Below, piece by piece: positions 32,556 to 43,450 of a stretch of 64,000 bases of DNA (the stretch's first letter is position 1; every line of letters starts with the position of its first letter). A program made the translations under genes and the position numbers. This stretch comes from Streptomyces genisteinicus (GTDB lineage Bacteria > Actinomycetota > Actinomycetes > Streptomycetales > Streptomycetaceae). The DNA lies in the NCBI RefSeq assembly GCF_014489615.1, contig NZ_CP060827.1, positions 1-64,000 on the forward strand, written 5' to 3'. A model generated the notes under the pieces. That model searched no databases and was not told the origin of the DNA. It saw only the letters and a program-made list of their open reading frames with translations.

Positions 32556-35500
32556 GGAGCCCCGCTTCGGCGGGGAGGGCGCGCTTGTTGTCCGCGGACA
32601 ACAAACTCTGTATCGGGGCAGCCCTGCGGCGGCGAGGGCCCCCGTGTCGCCGGGGAGGACCAGCACACAGCACGCGGAACAGCCCCGCGTCTGCGAGGAG
32701 GACCGTTGGTCGGGCTGGGGCACCACCCCGCAGGTCGGAACACCCCCGCGACTGCGGGGAGGACGTGCGGTCCACGCCGTCCCGCTCGCCCATGAGCGGA
32801 GCACCCCCGCGACGGCGGGGAGGACGCGGGCGTGTTCGTCGAGGACTACGCGCACGACGGAGCACCCCCGCGACGGCGGGGAGGACCGTGTTGGTCAGGC
32901 TCGCCGGAAGTGCCGGCGCGGAGCACCCCCGCGACGGCGGGGAGGACCCCCGCCCGCCCCCGGGGCGCCCCGTGGCTAGCGGAGCACCCCCGCGACGGCG
33001 GGGAGGACGGCACCACGAGCTGGCGATGTGCCAGGCAGTACGGAGCACCCCCGCGTTGGCGGGGAGGACGCGGGCGGCCTCAACTGCCGCCGACCGCGCG
33101 GCGGAGCACTCCCGCGTCGGCGGGGAGGACAGAATCCACACGCCGAGCGGGAGCGGGCCCACCGGAGCACCCCCGCGACGGCGGGGAGGACGACGCGGCC
33201 GGTGTGCCGCCGCCCTGGCCGGGCGGAGCACCCCCGCGACGGCGGGGAGGACGGCGGTACGGCCACGGCCGGTCCGCCGCCGGACGGAGCACCCCCGCGA
33301 TGGCGGGGAGGACCCGGTCGGCGTGGAAGGCTTGGGCCCTGGGAACGGAGCACCCCCGCGACGGCGGGGAGGACGTGCCGCAGATCCGGGCCTACGACCG
33401 GGACACCGGAGCACCTCCGTGTTGGCGGGGAGGGCGTGCTTGTTGTCCGCGGACAACAAACTCTGCCTCGGCGCCCCCGCGTTGGCGGGGAGGACTCCGC
33501 GGAGCGCCGGACCCACCTGTCGCGGGCCGGAGCACCCCCGCGACGGCGGGGAGGACATGGAGGTCGCCCACATGATGTTGCCCGCCCGCGGAGCACCCCC
33601 GCGACGGCGGGGAGGGCAAGTCGCGGGCCTCCCAGGGGAGATCGGCGAGCGGAGCACCCCCGCGACGGCGGGGAGGACGAGTGCATCCTCGCGGGTGTCG
33701 AACCGTGGGGCGGAGCACCCCCGCGACGGCGGGGAGGACACCGCGCCGTTCGTCGGCTGTCCAGGATCGGGCGGAGCACCCCCGCGACGGCGGGGAGGAC
33801 TCGGACCCGCACATGGACATGGCGTTCGCCTACGGAGCACCCCCGCGACGGCGGGGAGGACTGCCACCAGCGGCCGCCGTCCCATTCCATGACCGGAGCA
33901 CCCCCGCGACGGCGGGGAGGACTCGAGTGGCGGGCGCCCTCATCCCAGACCACCGGAGCACCCCCGCGACGGCGGGGAGGACAAGGCCATCGTCGGCGTC
34001 CGCCAGGACATCAGCGGAGCACCCCCGCGACGGCGGGGAGGACGTGCGCCAGCCGCCGTTGCGCCGGTTGATCCGCGGAGCACCCCCGCGACGGCGGGGA
34101 GGACAAGGAGCGGAGGTGTCAGTCCGAGTCGGCCGGCGGAGCACCCCCGCGACGGCGGGGAAGACGGCGGTCCGACGGGTTCATGAGCGCTGGAGAGCGG
34201 AGCACCCCCGCGACGGCGGGGAGGACGGCGTCGTCCCGCCCGAGCCGCCGAGGTGCCGCGGAGCACCCCCCGCCGGCGGGGAGGACCTTCCTCGAGGGTG
34301 TGCCGACAACGCCGGCACCGGAGCACCCCTGCGACGGCGGGGAGGACGGAGCCCTCGACCCCGAGCACACGGTGCTGCGCGGAGCACCCCCGCGACGGCG
34401 GGGAGGACACCCGCAACCAGTTGGCGGGGTCGGCCACCCACGGAGCACCCCCGCGACGGCGGGGAGGACATCGCGGACCGCGCGTGCGGACTCCACCGCG
34501 GCGGAGCACCCCCGCGACGGCGGGGAGGACCGGCCGAGCGCGTTGATCATGCGCCCTGCCGCCGGAGCACCCCCGCGACGGCGGGGAGGACCTACCCGGC
34601 CATGAGCGGGAGCGTTCTCGACGCGGAGCACCCCCGCGACGGCGGGGAGGACCACGGTGAGCCTGCCGTGCTGCGCCCACCAGTCGGAGCACCCTCGCGA
34701 CGGCGGGGAGGACTGGGGGACACATGGCTGAAAGCGAACAGGTAGCGGAGCACCCCCGCGACGGCGGGGAGGACAGTTGTTCGGCGATGGCCATCCAGCC
34801 GGCGACCGGAGCACCCCCGCGACGGCGGGGAGGACGGCGGTACGGCCACGGCCGGTCCGCCGCCGGACGGAGCACCCCCGCGACGGCGGGGAGGACGAGA
34901 CTGAGCGCGCGTCGGAGTCCAGCGAAGGCGGAGCACCCCCGCGACGGCGGGGAGGACCAGCCCTCTTCACCGCAGGGCCACGGCAGGATCGGAGCACCCC
35001 CGCGACGGCGGGAGGACGTCGGGCACCTCCACCGTGCGGGAGAGAACAGCGGAGCACCCCCGCGACGGCGGGGAGGACGGTAGCCGACCTCACCACTGCA
35101 CTCGAACACGAGGAGCACCCCCGCGACGGCGGGGAGGACGTGAACACGTCGTCACCCAGCTCCCGCAGGAGCGGAGCACCCCCGCGACGGCGGGGAGGAC
35201 CCGCGCAGGCTCGACAGGTCGACCGCGAACGGCGGAGCACCCCCGCGACGGCGGGGAGGACGAGGCCGGCGTCGACGAGGCCGTCGACTGCTGCGGAACA
35301 CCCCCGCGACGGCGGGGAGGACCGCGCGCTCCTCCCGGACCCGGGGCACCGGATCGGAACACCCCCGCGACGGCGGGGAGGACGGTGAGGCACGCGGCGG
35401 CGGCCGGGGCTTCGCCGGAACACCCCTGCGTCGGCGGGGAGGACGTCGGTGCGGCCTGGCCGCGGCCGCGGGCCTGCGGAACACCCCCGCGTCGGCGGGG

Positions 35501-38354
35501 AGGACCGGGTGCCGGGCGGGAATCGCCCGGAAGTAGACGGAACACCCCCGCGACGGCGGGGAGGACACCAGGCCCGTCCACGCGAGCATGACCACGGGCG
35601 GAACACCCCCGCGACGGCGGGGAGGACGTTCGGCTCCACCTGAGTCCGCCCGATCGTGGCGGAGCACCCCCGCGACGGCGGGGAGGACGTCGACCATGCC
35701 TGGGCCCGGGTCAACCCGGACGGAGCACCCCCGCGACGGCGGAGAGGACCTGCCGGCGGGCAGGGCCGCGACCACTATGCGCGGAACACCTCCGCGGCGG
35801 CGGGGAGGACTCCAGGATCGCGCGCACGAGGAGGATGCGGACCGGAGCACCCCCGCGTCGGCGGGGAGGGCGCGCTTGTTGTCCGCGGACAACAAACTCT
35901 GTACCGGGGCAGCCCTGGCGGCGAGGACCCCCGCGGCGGCGGGGAGGACAGGGCCTGACAAGCAGCTGCACGTCTGTCCGCGGAACAGCCCCGCGTCGGC
36001 GAGGAGGACCGTTGGTTGGGCTGGGGCGCCACCCCGCAGGTTGGAACACCCCCGCGTCGGTGGGGAGGGCGCGCTTGTTGTCCGCGGACAACGAACTCTG
36101 CGGCGGGGAGGGGCTGCGGCACTCCTTCTCCTTCGTGCTGGCTCCGGAGTACCGCGCGTCGGTGGGGAGAACCCGCGGTCACGATCCGGCGGGGTTGACG
36201 ACGCCGGAGCACCCCCGCGACGGCGGGGAGGACCAGCACACCGGACGCAACCCTGCCCATCGCTCCGGAGCACCCCCGCGACGGCGGGGAGGACTGGTAG
36301 CGCGTCATGACGTCGTACTCGGCGTACGGAGCACCCCCGCGACGGCGGGGAGGACGTGGTCGAGACGACCGCGATGGCCGACACCGACGGAGCACCCCCG
36401 CGACGGCGGGGAGGACCCAGGGTAGGACAGAAATGTCAGTGCTGCGGACGGAGCACCCCCGCGACGGCGGGGAGGACGAGTTCGGTGAGGACCGCTCGCA
36501 CGGCGGTCGCGGAGCACCCCCTGCGACGGCGAGGAGGACGGGCGATGGCATCGCCGCACTCATCAGCATGGCGGAGCACTCCCGCGACGGCGGAGAGGAC
36601 AACGCCAGCGTCTGCCAGCCCACGTGCTGGTGGGAGCACCTCCGCGTTGGCCGGGAGGGCGTGCTTGTTGTCCGCGGACAACAAACTCTGCCTTGGCGCC
36701 CCCGCGTTGGCGGGGAGGACTCCGCGGAGCGCCGGACCCACCTGTCGCGGGCCGGAGCATCCTCGCGACGGCGGGGAGGACGCGAGCACGCCGGCGGTGT
36801 GACAGATCTCCGCCGGAGCACCCCCGCGACGGCGGGGAGGACCGCGGGCCCAGCAGAATGTTCCGCAACGACTTCGGAGCACCCCCGCGACGGCGGGGAG
36901 GACAGGTCGGAGGGGGTTGGGAAACTCTGTTGTTTCGGAGCACCCCCACGACGGCGGGGAGGACGGAGAACTCCGGGCTGACGACGACGTAGCGGACGGA
37001 GCACCCCCACGACGGCGGGGAGGACGGAGAACTCCGGGCTGACGACGACGTAGCGGACGGAGCACCCCCGCGACGGCGGGGAGGACGCGGCGTTCGCGTC
37101 CCCCGAGGTACAGGCCGGCGGAGCACCCCCGCGACGGCGGGGAGGACCTGAACGGCTGGGTCGGCGAGATCGACAGGCGCGGAGCACCCCCGCGACGGCG
37201 GGGAGGACGCGGCCGGTGCCGCCCCGGAGGCCGGCGGCGGCGGGAGCACCCCCGCGACGGCGGGGAGGACCTGCGGCTCCACCTCGCGGACTGGCCGCAC
37301 GACGGAGCACCCCCGCGACGGCGGGGAGGACGCGTCAACCGTGTTCGGCCGGGCCAACGTCGACGGAGCACCCCCGCGACGGCGGGGAGGACTTCACGTG
37401 CATCGCCAGCACGTTGTAGACGGCCGGAGCACCCCCGCGACGGCGGGGAGGACCACAACAAGGGCGGCCACAACATCCACAACCACGGAGCACCCCCGCG
37501 ACGGCGGGGAGGACGGCACCACGAGCTGGCGATGTGCCAGGCAGTACGGAGCACCCCCGCGTTGGCGGGGAGGACGCGGGCGGCCTCAACTGCCGCCGAC
37601 CGCGCGGCGGAGCACTCCCGCGTCGGCGGGGAGGACTTCGGCCTCGTGCCCCCGCCCGGCACCCGCATTGGAGCACCCCCGCGACGGCGGGGAGGACAGA
37701 ATCCACACGCCGAGCGGGAGCACCCCCGCGACGGCGGGGAGGACGGCGGTACGGCCACGGCCGGTCCGCCGCCGGACGGAGCACCCCCGCGATGGCGGGG
37801 AGGACGCCGACGCGGGTGGCGCTCCAACGGCTCGGTTCGGAGCACCCCCGCGACGGCGGGGAGGACGCGGCCTCGGCCATGAGCGCCAAGCCGCGGGCCG
37901 GAGCACCCCCGCGACGGCGGGGAGGACATGGAGGTCGCCCACATGATGTTGCCCGCCCGCGGAGCACCCCCGCGACGGCGGGGAGGACGCCGACGCGGGT
38001 GGCGCTCCAACGGCTCGGTTCGGAGCACCCCCGCGACGGCGGGGAGGACGTGCGGAACCGGCCGACGGGGCGGCCCTCGCGCGGAGCACCCCCGCGACGG
38101 CGGGGAGGACGCCCACCAGGCGCAGCGCCGCCCGCACGCCTGCGGAGCACCCCCGCGACGGCGGGGAGGACATCAATCGCCTGATCCGGGAAAAGGGCCC
38201 CCGCGGAGCACCCCCGCGACGGCGGGGAGGACCGGGACCCGTCCGGGAAGAGTTGTGGCCCGACCGGAGCACCCCCGCGACGGCGGGGAGGACCTCACCT
38301 TCTGGCCCGGGCCGCCGCCCGCCGACGGAGCACCCCCGCGACGGCGGGGAGGAC
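32556..38354 (-). CRISPR. CRISPR array 1 (type I-E, about 93 repeats)
   Basis: The repeat, read on the minus strand, is 29 bases: GTCCTCCCCGCCGTCGCGGG followed by GGTGCTCCG, with mostly 32-base spacers (61-bp period). Regular units run from 32736 to 38354; decayed ones reach back to 32556. The leader is at the high-coordinate end beside cas3, so old spacers are near 32.7 kb, where repeats are most degenerate. Several spacers occur two or three times, and five parS-like palindromes interrupt the array. Long open frames across it are only translations of the repeats. Confidence 0.95.
32587..36682. promoter_or_regulatory. Five parS-like palindromes within array 1
   Basis: Cores lie at 32587-32602, 33442-33457, 35878-35893, 36077-36092 and 36667-36682. 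Each follows a repeat ending GGGAGGGC rather than GGGAGGAC and sits in a stretch starting G(C/T)GCTTGTTG and ending AACTCTG. At 33436-33467 the element has exactly spacer length (32 bases). The 36077 copy has one changed flank base (AACGAA). The repeats on the other side are strongly degenerate. Confidence 0.75.
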
Positions 38355-38528
38355 TCTTCCTGAGCTGGGGCTTAGGAGTGACTTTGCAGATCCTTTGCCT
38401 GGCGGCAGGAGGGGTCTGGGTGGTCCATGTGGGGACTCTACCTGGCTGGTTGGGGAGGAGGGTGTTGTCGGTGAGGGCTGGTTGAATGCCGGTTTCGGTA
38501 GGTGATGTGCTGCTGGTTGGGGGTTGGG
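38355..38528 (-). promoter_or_regulatory. Leader of array 1 and divergent cas3 promoter region
   Basis: Read on the minus strand, 38399 down to 38355 carries GCAAAG, six bases, GCAAAG, then CTAAGCCCCAGCTCAGGAAG up to the first repeat. The same order of motifs precedes arrays 2 and 3. The rest of the interval must hold the promoters for array 1 and cas3. Confidence 0.75.
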
Positions 38529-41399
38529 ATGTCTGAGGTCTGGGGTGTGCCGGACGAGTCTGTGTGGGGGAAGTCGCGGGGGCTCGATCCCGGCTTGCCG
38601 CCTTATCCGCTGGTGCGGCATCTGTTAGACGCTGCCGCGATGGCGTTGCACCTGTGGGATGCGTTTTTGTCGGAGAGTCAGCGGCTGCGGATCGCGGAGG
38701 GGATGGGGTTCGCGGGCGAGAGCGATCGCGCTCGGGCGGTGGTGGGGCTGTGTGCCGGTCTGCATGACATCGGCAAGGTGTCGGGGTTCCAGTTCTGTTC
38801 GCGGCACGGCAGCGCGCATCTGAGTCCAGCTCTGGCCAGCGGCCGGGAGCGGATGACGGGGGAGTGGTTCGGCCATGACGTGGCGGGACTGCAGGTGACG
38901 CAGGACGTGCTGACTGCGCTGGGGCTGGCCGACGGCGGGGAGGTGCGGGCAGCGCAGCGGATGGCGGAGGTGATCGGGGGCCATCACGGTCGCTTCCACC
39001 GTGTGGAGGACGGTGTCGCTCCTGGATTCCTGGGTGATGCCGCGTGGGCGGGGCAGCGGGTGGCGCACGCGGGTGCGGTACACGGGGCGCTGGGCCGGCC
39101 GCAGGTGCCGGAGGAGTTCACCGCGGCCGTGGCGGTTCTGGTGTGCGGGGTGGTGATGCTGGCGGACTGGCTGGTGAGTCAGGAGGACTATCTCCGCGGG
39201 CGGCAGCGGGAGTTGGAGCCGACGCTGGAGGGGCATTTCGCCCGCTCGCAGCGGGATGCGCCGACGCTGCTGAAGGGGGCGGGCCTGGTCCGGGTTCAGC
39301 TGGGACGCAAGGAGTTCGCGCAGGCGTACGGGATTGCCGGAGAACCCAATCCGCTGCAGCGGTCCATGGCCGACGAGCTGCGGGAGGCAGTCGGTGCGGG
39401 GCGGCGGGGCGGGATCCTGGTGGTGACGGCGGCGCCGGGGGACGGGAAGAGCGAGACCGCTCTGGAGGCCGAGCGGATCCTGTCCCACGCGTTCGGCACC
39501 CAGGGGTACGTGTTCCTGCTGCCCACGATGGCCACCAGCGACCAGATGCACGCCCGGATCGCAAGGACCCTCCAGGCCCAGTCCGGCAAGGAAGCGGGGC
39601 TGACCCTGGTCCACAGCATGGCGTGGCTCAACAGCGCCTACACGGATGAGGACCTGGACACGCAGCCGGTGCTGACGTGCGACGGCGACGAACGGCCGGC
39701 GGGCCGCGGCCGGGCGGAGACGGACATGCGGCCGCAACGGTGGCTGCGCGGCGCGAAACGCCCGCTGCTCGCCCAGTTCGCGGTCGGCACGATCGACCAG
39801 GCGCTGATGGCGGTGCTGCCGGTGCGGCACAACGCGCTGCGCATGCTGGCCCTGTCCGGCAAGACGTTCATCGTGGACGAAGCTCACGCCTACGACCCGT
39901 ACATGCAGGTCCTGCTGGGCCGGCTGCTGAACTGGCTCGGCGCCTACGGGGTGCCGGTCGTCCTCCTGTCCGCGACACTGCCCGCGTCCGTGAGCGACCG
40001 GCTGATCAAGGAATACCTGCAGGGCGCCGGACACAACACGCGCAACCGCAGGGGCGCGAGGAACACGGCACCGGCTTTGGCCGAGCGGACGTTCCCGGTG
40101 CCCTACCCGGGATGGCTGTACGTCGACGCAGCGAGCGCCCGGGCCACGGAGATCTCCGAGCGGCGCCGTACCGAGCAGGCATCCGCGCGCAGCATGAAAC
40201 TCGCCGTCCAGGTCGAACCGGTCGCCCACGAGGCGGGCGGCCGCACCCGCCCGCGGCAGGACGTGATCGAACAGCTGCTGGAACCGGTCAGCGAGGCAGA
40301 AGGCGGGACCGCGTTGGTGGTGTGCAACACCGTCGCCGACGCTCAAGCCACCTACCTGCGGCTACGTGAACGCTTCGACCAGCGCACACACCAACAGGGC
40401 GGGATGGTGCAGCTGCTGCACGCCCGCTTCCCCGCCCACATCCGCGAGACCCGCACCGCAGAAGTCACCGCAGGCCTCGGCCGCAGCGGGCCACGCCCCG
40501 AGCGGCGGATCGTCGTGGCCACCCAGGTCGTGGAGCAGTCCCTCGACCTCGACGCCGACATCGTCATCAGCGACCTGGCCCCCATGTCGCTGCTGCTCCA
40601 GCGCGCCGGCCGCTGCTGGCGCCACGAACAGCACTGGGCGCGCAACGGCTACCCCGACGGCCGCACCCGCCCCGGCTGGGCCACCGAACCACGGCTGGTC
40701 GTCCTCGACCCGATCGCCGACGGCGGACGGGTGCCCCAGCAGTGGGGCGAGGTGTATTCCGAGCACCTCCTCACCACGACCTCCCGCACTCTGCACAGCC
40801 TCACGAACACCACCATCTCCATCCCCGACGACGTGCAGCACCTCGTCGAAACCGTCCACGGGGACGGCACAGACTTCGACTGGAACACCCCAGGCGGCAA
40901 CGACGAGAAAGCGTGGACCGCGCACAAAGGCAAGGAAACAGCTGAACGCAGCATGGCCGGCCTCCGTGCCGTCCCCCGAGCCCGCAGCACCGCAGCACTC
41001 CACGACCTGCACCACCTGCCCGGCGAGGAAGACGAGTGGGAACTGTCCACCCGCCTCGGCGCCGACTCTGTGCGCCTGCTGTGCACCTACCTTCACCCAG
41101 ACGGCACCCTCACCCTCGACCCAGCAGCCACACAACCCCTGCCCGAAGCCACAGACGGCAAGAAGATGCCCAACGCATCAGTCCGTGCCGTGATGCGCAG
41201 GACTCTCCCCGTCCGAGCAGACTGGCTCGCCGGAGCCGACCCCGACAGCATCGCACCACCCCCCTCCTGGACCGACCACCCTCTCCTCGGCGAACTACGC
41301 CTCCTGCGGCAACCCCTCCACTCAGGCACCGCCCAAGCCGTAACCATCGGCAAGCACAGACTCCGACTCGACGAAGACCTCGGCCTCACCCGTAAGTAG
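38529..41399 (+). CDS. cas3: Cas3 nuclease-helicase (type I-E)
   Basis: The 956-residue protein has an N-terminal HD nuclease domain (LHDIGK near 77-82, with GHHGRFH later) and a superfamily 2 helicase: Walker A AAPGDGKSE near 300, FIVDEAHAYDP (DEAH box) near 447, VVLLSATLP, and QVVEQSLDLDADIVISDLAP...QRAGRCWRH. A C-terminal domain completes the normal length. Cascade recruits Cas3 to degrade targeted DNA. ATG 38529 is chosen over an upstream in-frame ATG at 38502, as conserved sequence starts after it. Array 2 separates it from cse1. Confidence 0.93.
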   Translation: MSEVWGVPDESVWGKSRGLDPGLPPYPLVRHLLDAAAMALHLWDAFLSESQRLRIAEGMGFAGESDRARAVVGLCAGLHDIGKVSGFQFCSRHGSAHLSPALASGRERMTGEWFGHDVAGLQVTQDVLTALGLADGGEVRAAQRMAEVIGGHHGRFHRVEDGVAPGFLGDAAWAGQRVAHAGAVHGALGRPQVPEEFTAAVAVLVCGVVMLADWLVSQEDYLRGRQRELEPTLEGHFARSQRDAPTLLKGAGLVRVQLGRKEFAQAYGIAGEPNPLQRSMADELREAVGAGRRGGILVVTAAPGDGKSETALEAERILSHAFGTQGYVFLLPTMATSDQMHARIARTLQAQSGKEAGLTLVHSMAWLNSAYTDEDLDTQPVLTCDGDERPAGRGRAETDMRPQRWLRGAKRPLLAQFAVGTIDQALMAVLPVRHNALRMLALSGKTFIVDEAHAYDPYMQVLLGRLLNWLGAYGVPVVLLSATLPASVSDRLIKEYLQGAGHNTRNRRGARNTAPALAERTFPVPYPGWLYVDAASARATEISERRRTEQASARSMKLAVQVEPVAHEAGGRTRPRQDVIEQLLEPVSEAEGGTALVVCNTVADAQATYLRLRERFDQRTHQQGGMVQLLHARFPAHIRETRTAEVTAGLGRSGPRPERRIVVATQVVEQSLDLDADIVISDLAPMSLLLQRAGRCWRHEQHWARNGYPDGRTRPGWATEPRLVVLDPIADGGRVPQQWGEVYSEHLLTTTSRTLHSLTNTTISIPDDVQHLVETVHGDGTDFDWNTPGGNDEKAWTAHKGKETAERSMAGLRAVPRARSTAALHDLHHLPGEEDEWELSTRLGADSVRLLCTYLHPDGTLTLDPAATQPLPEATDGKKMPNASVRAVMRRTLPVRADWLAGADPDSIAPPPSWTDHPLLGELRLLRQPLHSGTAQAVTIGKHRLRLDEDLGLTRK

Positions 41400-41544
41400 C
41401 CCGCCGGCCATCCGCATCGTCAACACACCCGGAAGGAAATCGAACACAGGTAGAGCCTCCATATCCTCAGAGCCGCTGACATCACCCCAGGCCTCAACCA
41501 GCGCCGGTACAGTGCGCACATGAGCCACCCCACCCCCTCCAACC

Positions 41545-41593
41545 GGAAAGCAAAGAAACGGCAAAGCCACTTCTAAGCCCCAGGTCAGGAAGG
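41545..41593 (+). promoter_or_regulatory. Leader of array 2
   Basis: GCAAAG, six bases, GCAAAG, then TTCTAAGCCCCAGGTCAGGA directly before the first repeat; the same arrangement as at arrays 1 and 3. The 41400-41544 interval shows no gene. Confidence 0.75.
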
Positions 41594-42725
41594 GTCCTCC
41601 TCGCCTGCCGCGGGGGTGTTCGGTCTCGTGACCGCAGGCCGCTGGTGTTCGACACGTCCTCCCCGCCTGCCGCGGGGGTGTTCGGCCCGCGCCGAGACCG
41701 GCCGGCCGGGGCACTGGTCCTCCCCGCCTGCCGCGGGGGTGTTCCCTGGCCCACACCACCGCGGCGGGACTGATGGCCGTCCTCCCCACCTGCCGCGGGG
41801 GTGTTCCGTTCGCGACGGACACGTTCCAGCTGTCGGGCACGTCCTCCCCGCCTGCCGCGGGGGTGTTCCGCCGGTCGAGCCGTACAACCCGACCCGGGTC
41901 GAGTCCTCCCCGCCTGCCGCGGGGGTGTTCCGGAAGCCCTGGCCAACAGCAAGTTCGAGCAGGAGTCCTCCCCGCCTGCCGCGGGGGTGTTCCGTACGAG
42001 GAGACCGGGTCCTGGAACGCGGCGAAGTCCTCCCCGCCTGCCGCGGGGGTGTTCCGCAGATCCCCTGCCCGTGGTGCATGGGGCTCGGGTCCTCCCCGCC
42101 TGCCGCGGGGGTGTTCCGGCCGACCTCGACAAGCAGGCCGAACGCATGAAGTCCTCCCCGCCTGCCGCGGGGGTGTTCCCACCCGATGCCGGCGATCCGG
42201 GTGCAGTACCAGGTCCTCCCCGCTGCCGCGGGGGTGTTCCGCCCGTACCCGGCACCCCTCAGCAGGCGGGAGAGTCCTCCCCGCTGCCGCGGGGGTGTTC
42301 CGGGACCGGCAGAGCGCGACGCCACGATCCTCACGTCCTCCCCGCTGCCGCGGGGGTGTTCCGCAGCGCCACCCGCACAAGCGGATCATCCGCGGGTCCT
42401 CCCCGCTGCCGCGGGGGTGTTCCGGTGTGTACCCCGGCCACGATCAGGGGCGTGTCGTCCTCCCCGCTGCCGCGGGGGTGTTCCGCCGCTCGGTCCGGTG
42501 GACCGGGCGATCACCCGGTCCTCCCCGCTGCCGCGGGGGTGTTCCGAAAGCCAGCCCGACGCAGGCCCGGCGGCCGGCGTCCTCCCCGCTGCCGCGGGGG
42601 TGTTCCGCGGCGATACGACGCCACGGTCCGCGTCAACGTGTCCTCCCCGCTGCCGCGGGGGTGCTCCGCGATCGGGCGCCTCGCGTGCCCGGAAGGCGCG
42701 GTCCCCCCGCTGCGGGGGTGCTCCT
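41594..42725 (+). CRISPR. CRISPR array 2 (19 repeats, two repeat lengths)
   Basis: Ten leader-side repeats (41594 to 42151) are 30 bases, GTCCTCCCCGCCTGCCGCGG then GGGTGTTCCG. The next eight (42213 to 42640) are 29 bases with CCGCTGCC in place of CCGCCTGCC. A decayed last repeat is at 42701-42725. Spacers are 31-33 bases. Orientation follows the leader at 41545-41593. The array lies between cas3 and the cse1 operon. Confidence 0.95.
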
Positions 42726-42817
42726 GGATGCTGTGCCCACGGACGTGTATGTGCAGCACACCCCCACATCGGTGAGGAAGTCGCAGGGACGTCGACTCGC
42801 CCGTGCCCCTCGACAGA

Positions 42818-42846
42818 AACACCCCCGCGTTCGGCGGGGAAGGCGG
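42818..42846 (-). repeat. Orphan CRISPR-like repeat in opposite orientation
   Basis: GAAACACCCCCGCGTTCGGC followed by GGGGAAGGC resembles an array-1-type repeat read on the plus strand, opposite to array 2. No second copy follows at 61 bases, so it is a relic or a terminator of similar sequence. Confidence 0.45.
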
Positions 42847-42947
42847 GCGCTCTCACGAACGGTGCTCCCGACGGGCAGGCTTCATACAGGAAACGGCTGT
42901 CGCCGGGAGCGGCAGACGACTGTTCTGGGCTGCGTCGTCTGGCGACT

Positions 42948-43112
42948 CTACGCGGTGAGGCGGCGCTGGGCCTCGGCAGCACCAAGAAGTAACGCGGTGC
43001 AGGATCCGATGGTTGCCGAGTCCGGTTGCAGGCTGATGACGATCACGATGATGGTCACCACGAGCAACCAGGGCGCGGTGGTGTTCCAGGACAGGGGAAG
43101 GGCGGCTTGCAT
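42948..43112 (-). CDS. Small membrane protein (54 aa) between array 2 and cse1
   Basis: ATG 43112 is preceded by AAGGAGAGAC, a strong ribosome site. The peptide has one membrane helix (APWLLVVTIIVIVISL) and a C-terminal helical segment ending AEAQRRLTA. It is opposite in direction to the cas genes. Not a known Cas protein; the longer open frame upstream is not supported. Confidence 0.5.
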   Translation of the reverse strand: MQAALPLSWNTTAPWLLVVTIIVIVISLQPDSATIGSCTALLLGAAEAQRRLTA

Positions 43113-43450
43113 GTCTCTCCTTGCACACGGTGCCTGTGTGGTCACACAGGGCAGCGGACGTTGAGTTGTACCGGAGGCGCTGGGCACTTGGCAAGTCCGT
43201 CCTTCCCCTCCGAACCGCCCCTGCCCTTCAACCTTCCAAATATCACCTAGCAGCGCACGGATGTCTTCCGGCTTGCTCAGCGCGCCGAGAGGGAGCTCTA
43301 GCACGGCTACCAGTACGGGGCACCGATTTTGGCTGGGTCGGTGCGGATTGTCGGTGGTGGGTGTTTGAATGCGGGTCACGTTGAAGTGACTGGCTGTAGG
43401 GGGCTGTGTCGTGTCTGTGTGTCGGGCGCGGCGGGGGAGGGGTGGTGCGT

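Noticed and set aside
33436..33467. Direct autoimmunity of the parS-containing spacer against parB
   Set aside because: Only the central 16-20 bases match the parB copies; the seed end of the crRNA differs, so targeting is unlikely.
32528..38184. Many long open frames across array 1 with Pro/Arg/Gly-rich repeats
   Set aside because: They are translations of CRISPR repeats on both strands; repeat-spacer period and lack of ribosome sites exclude real genes.
41322..43164. Open frames across array 2 on both strands
   Set aside because: Same reason; the peptide periodicity equals the repeat period.
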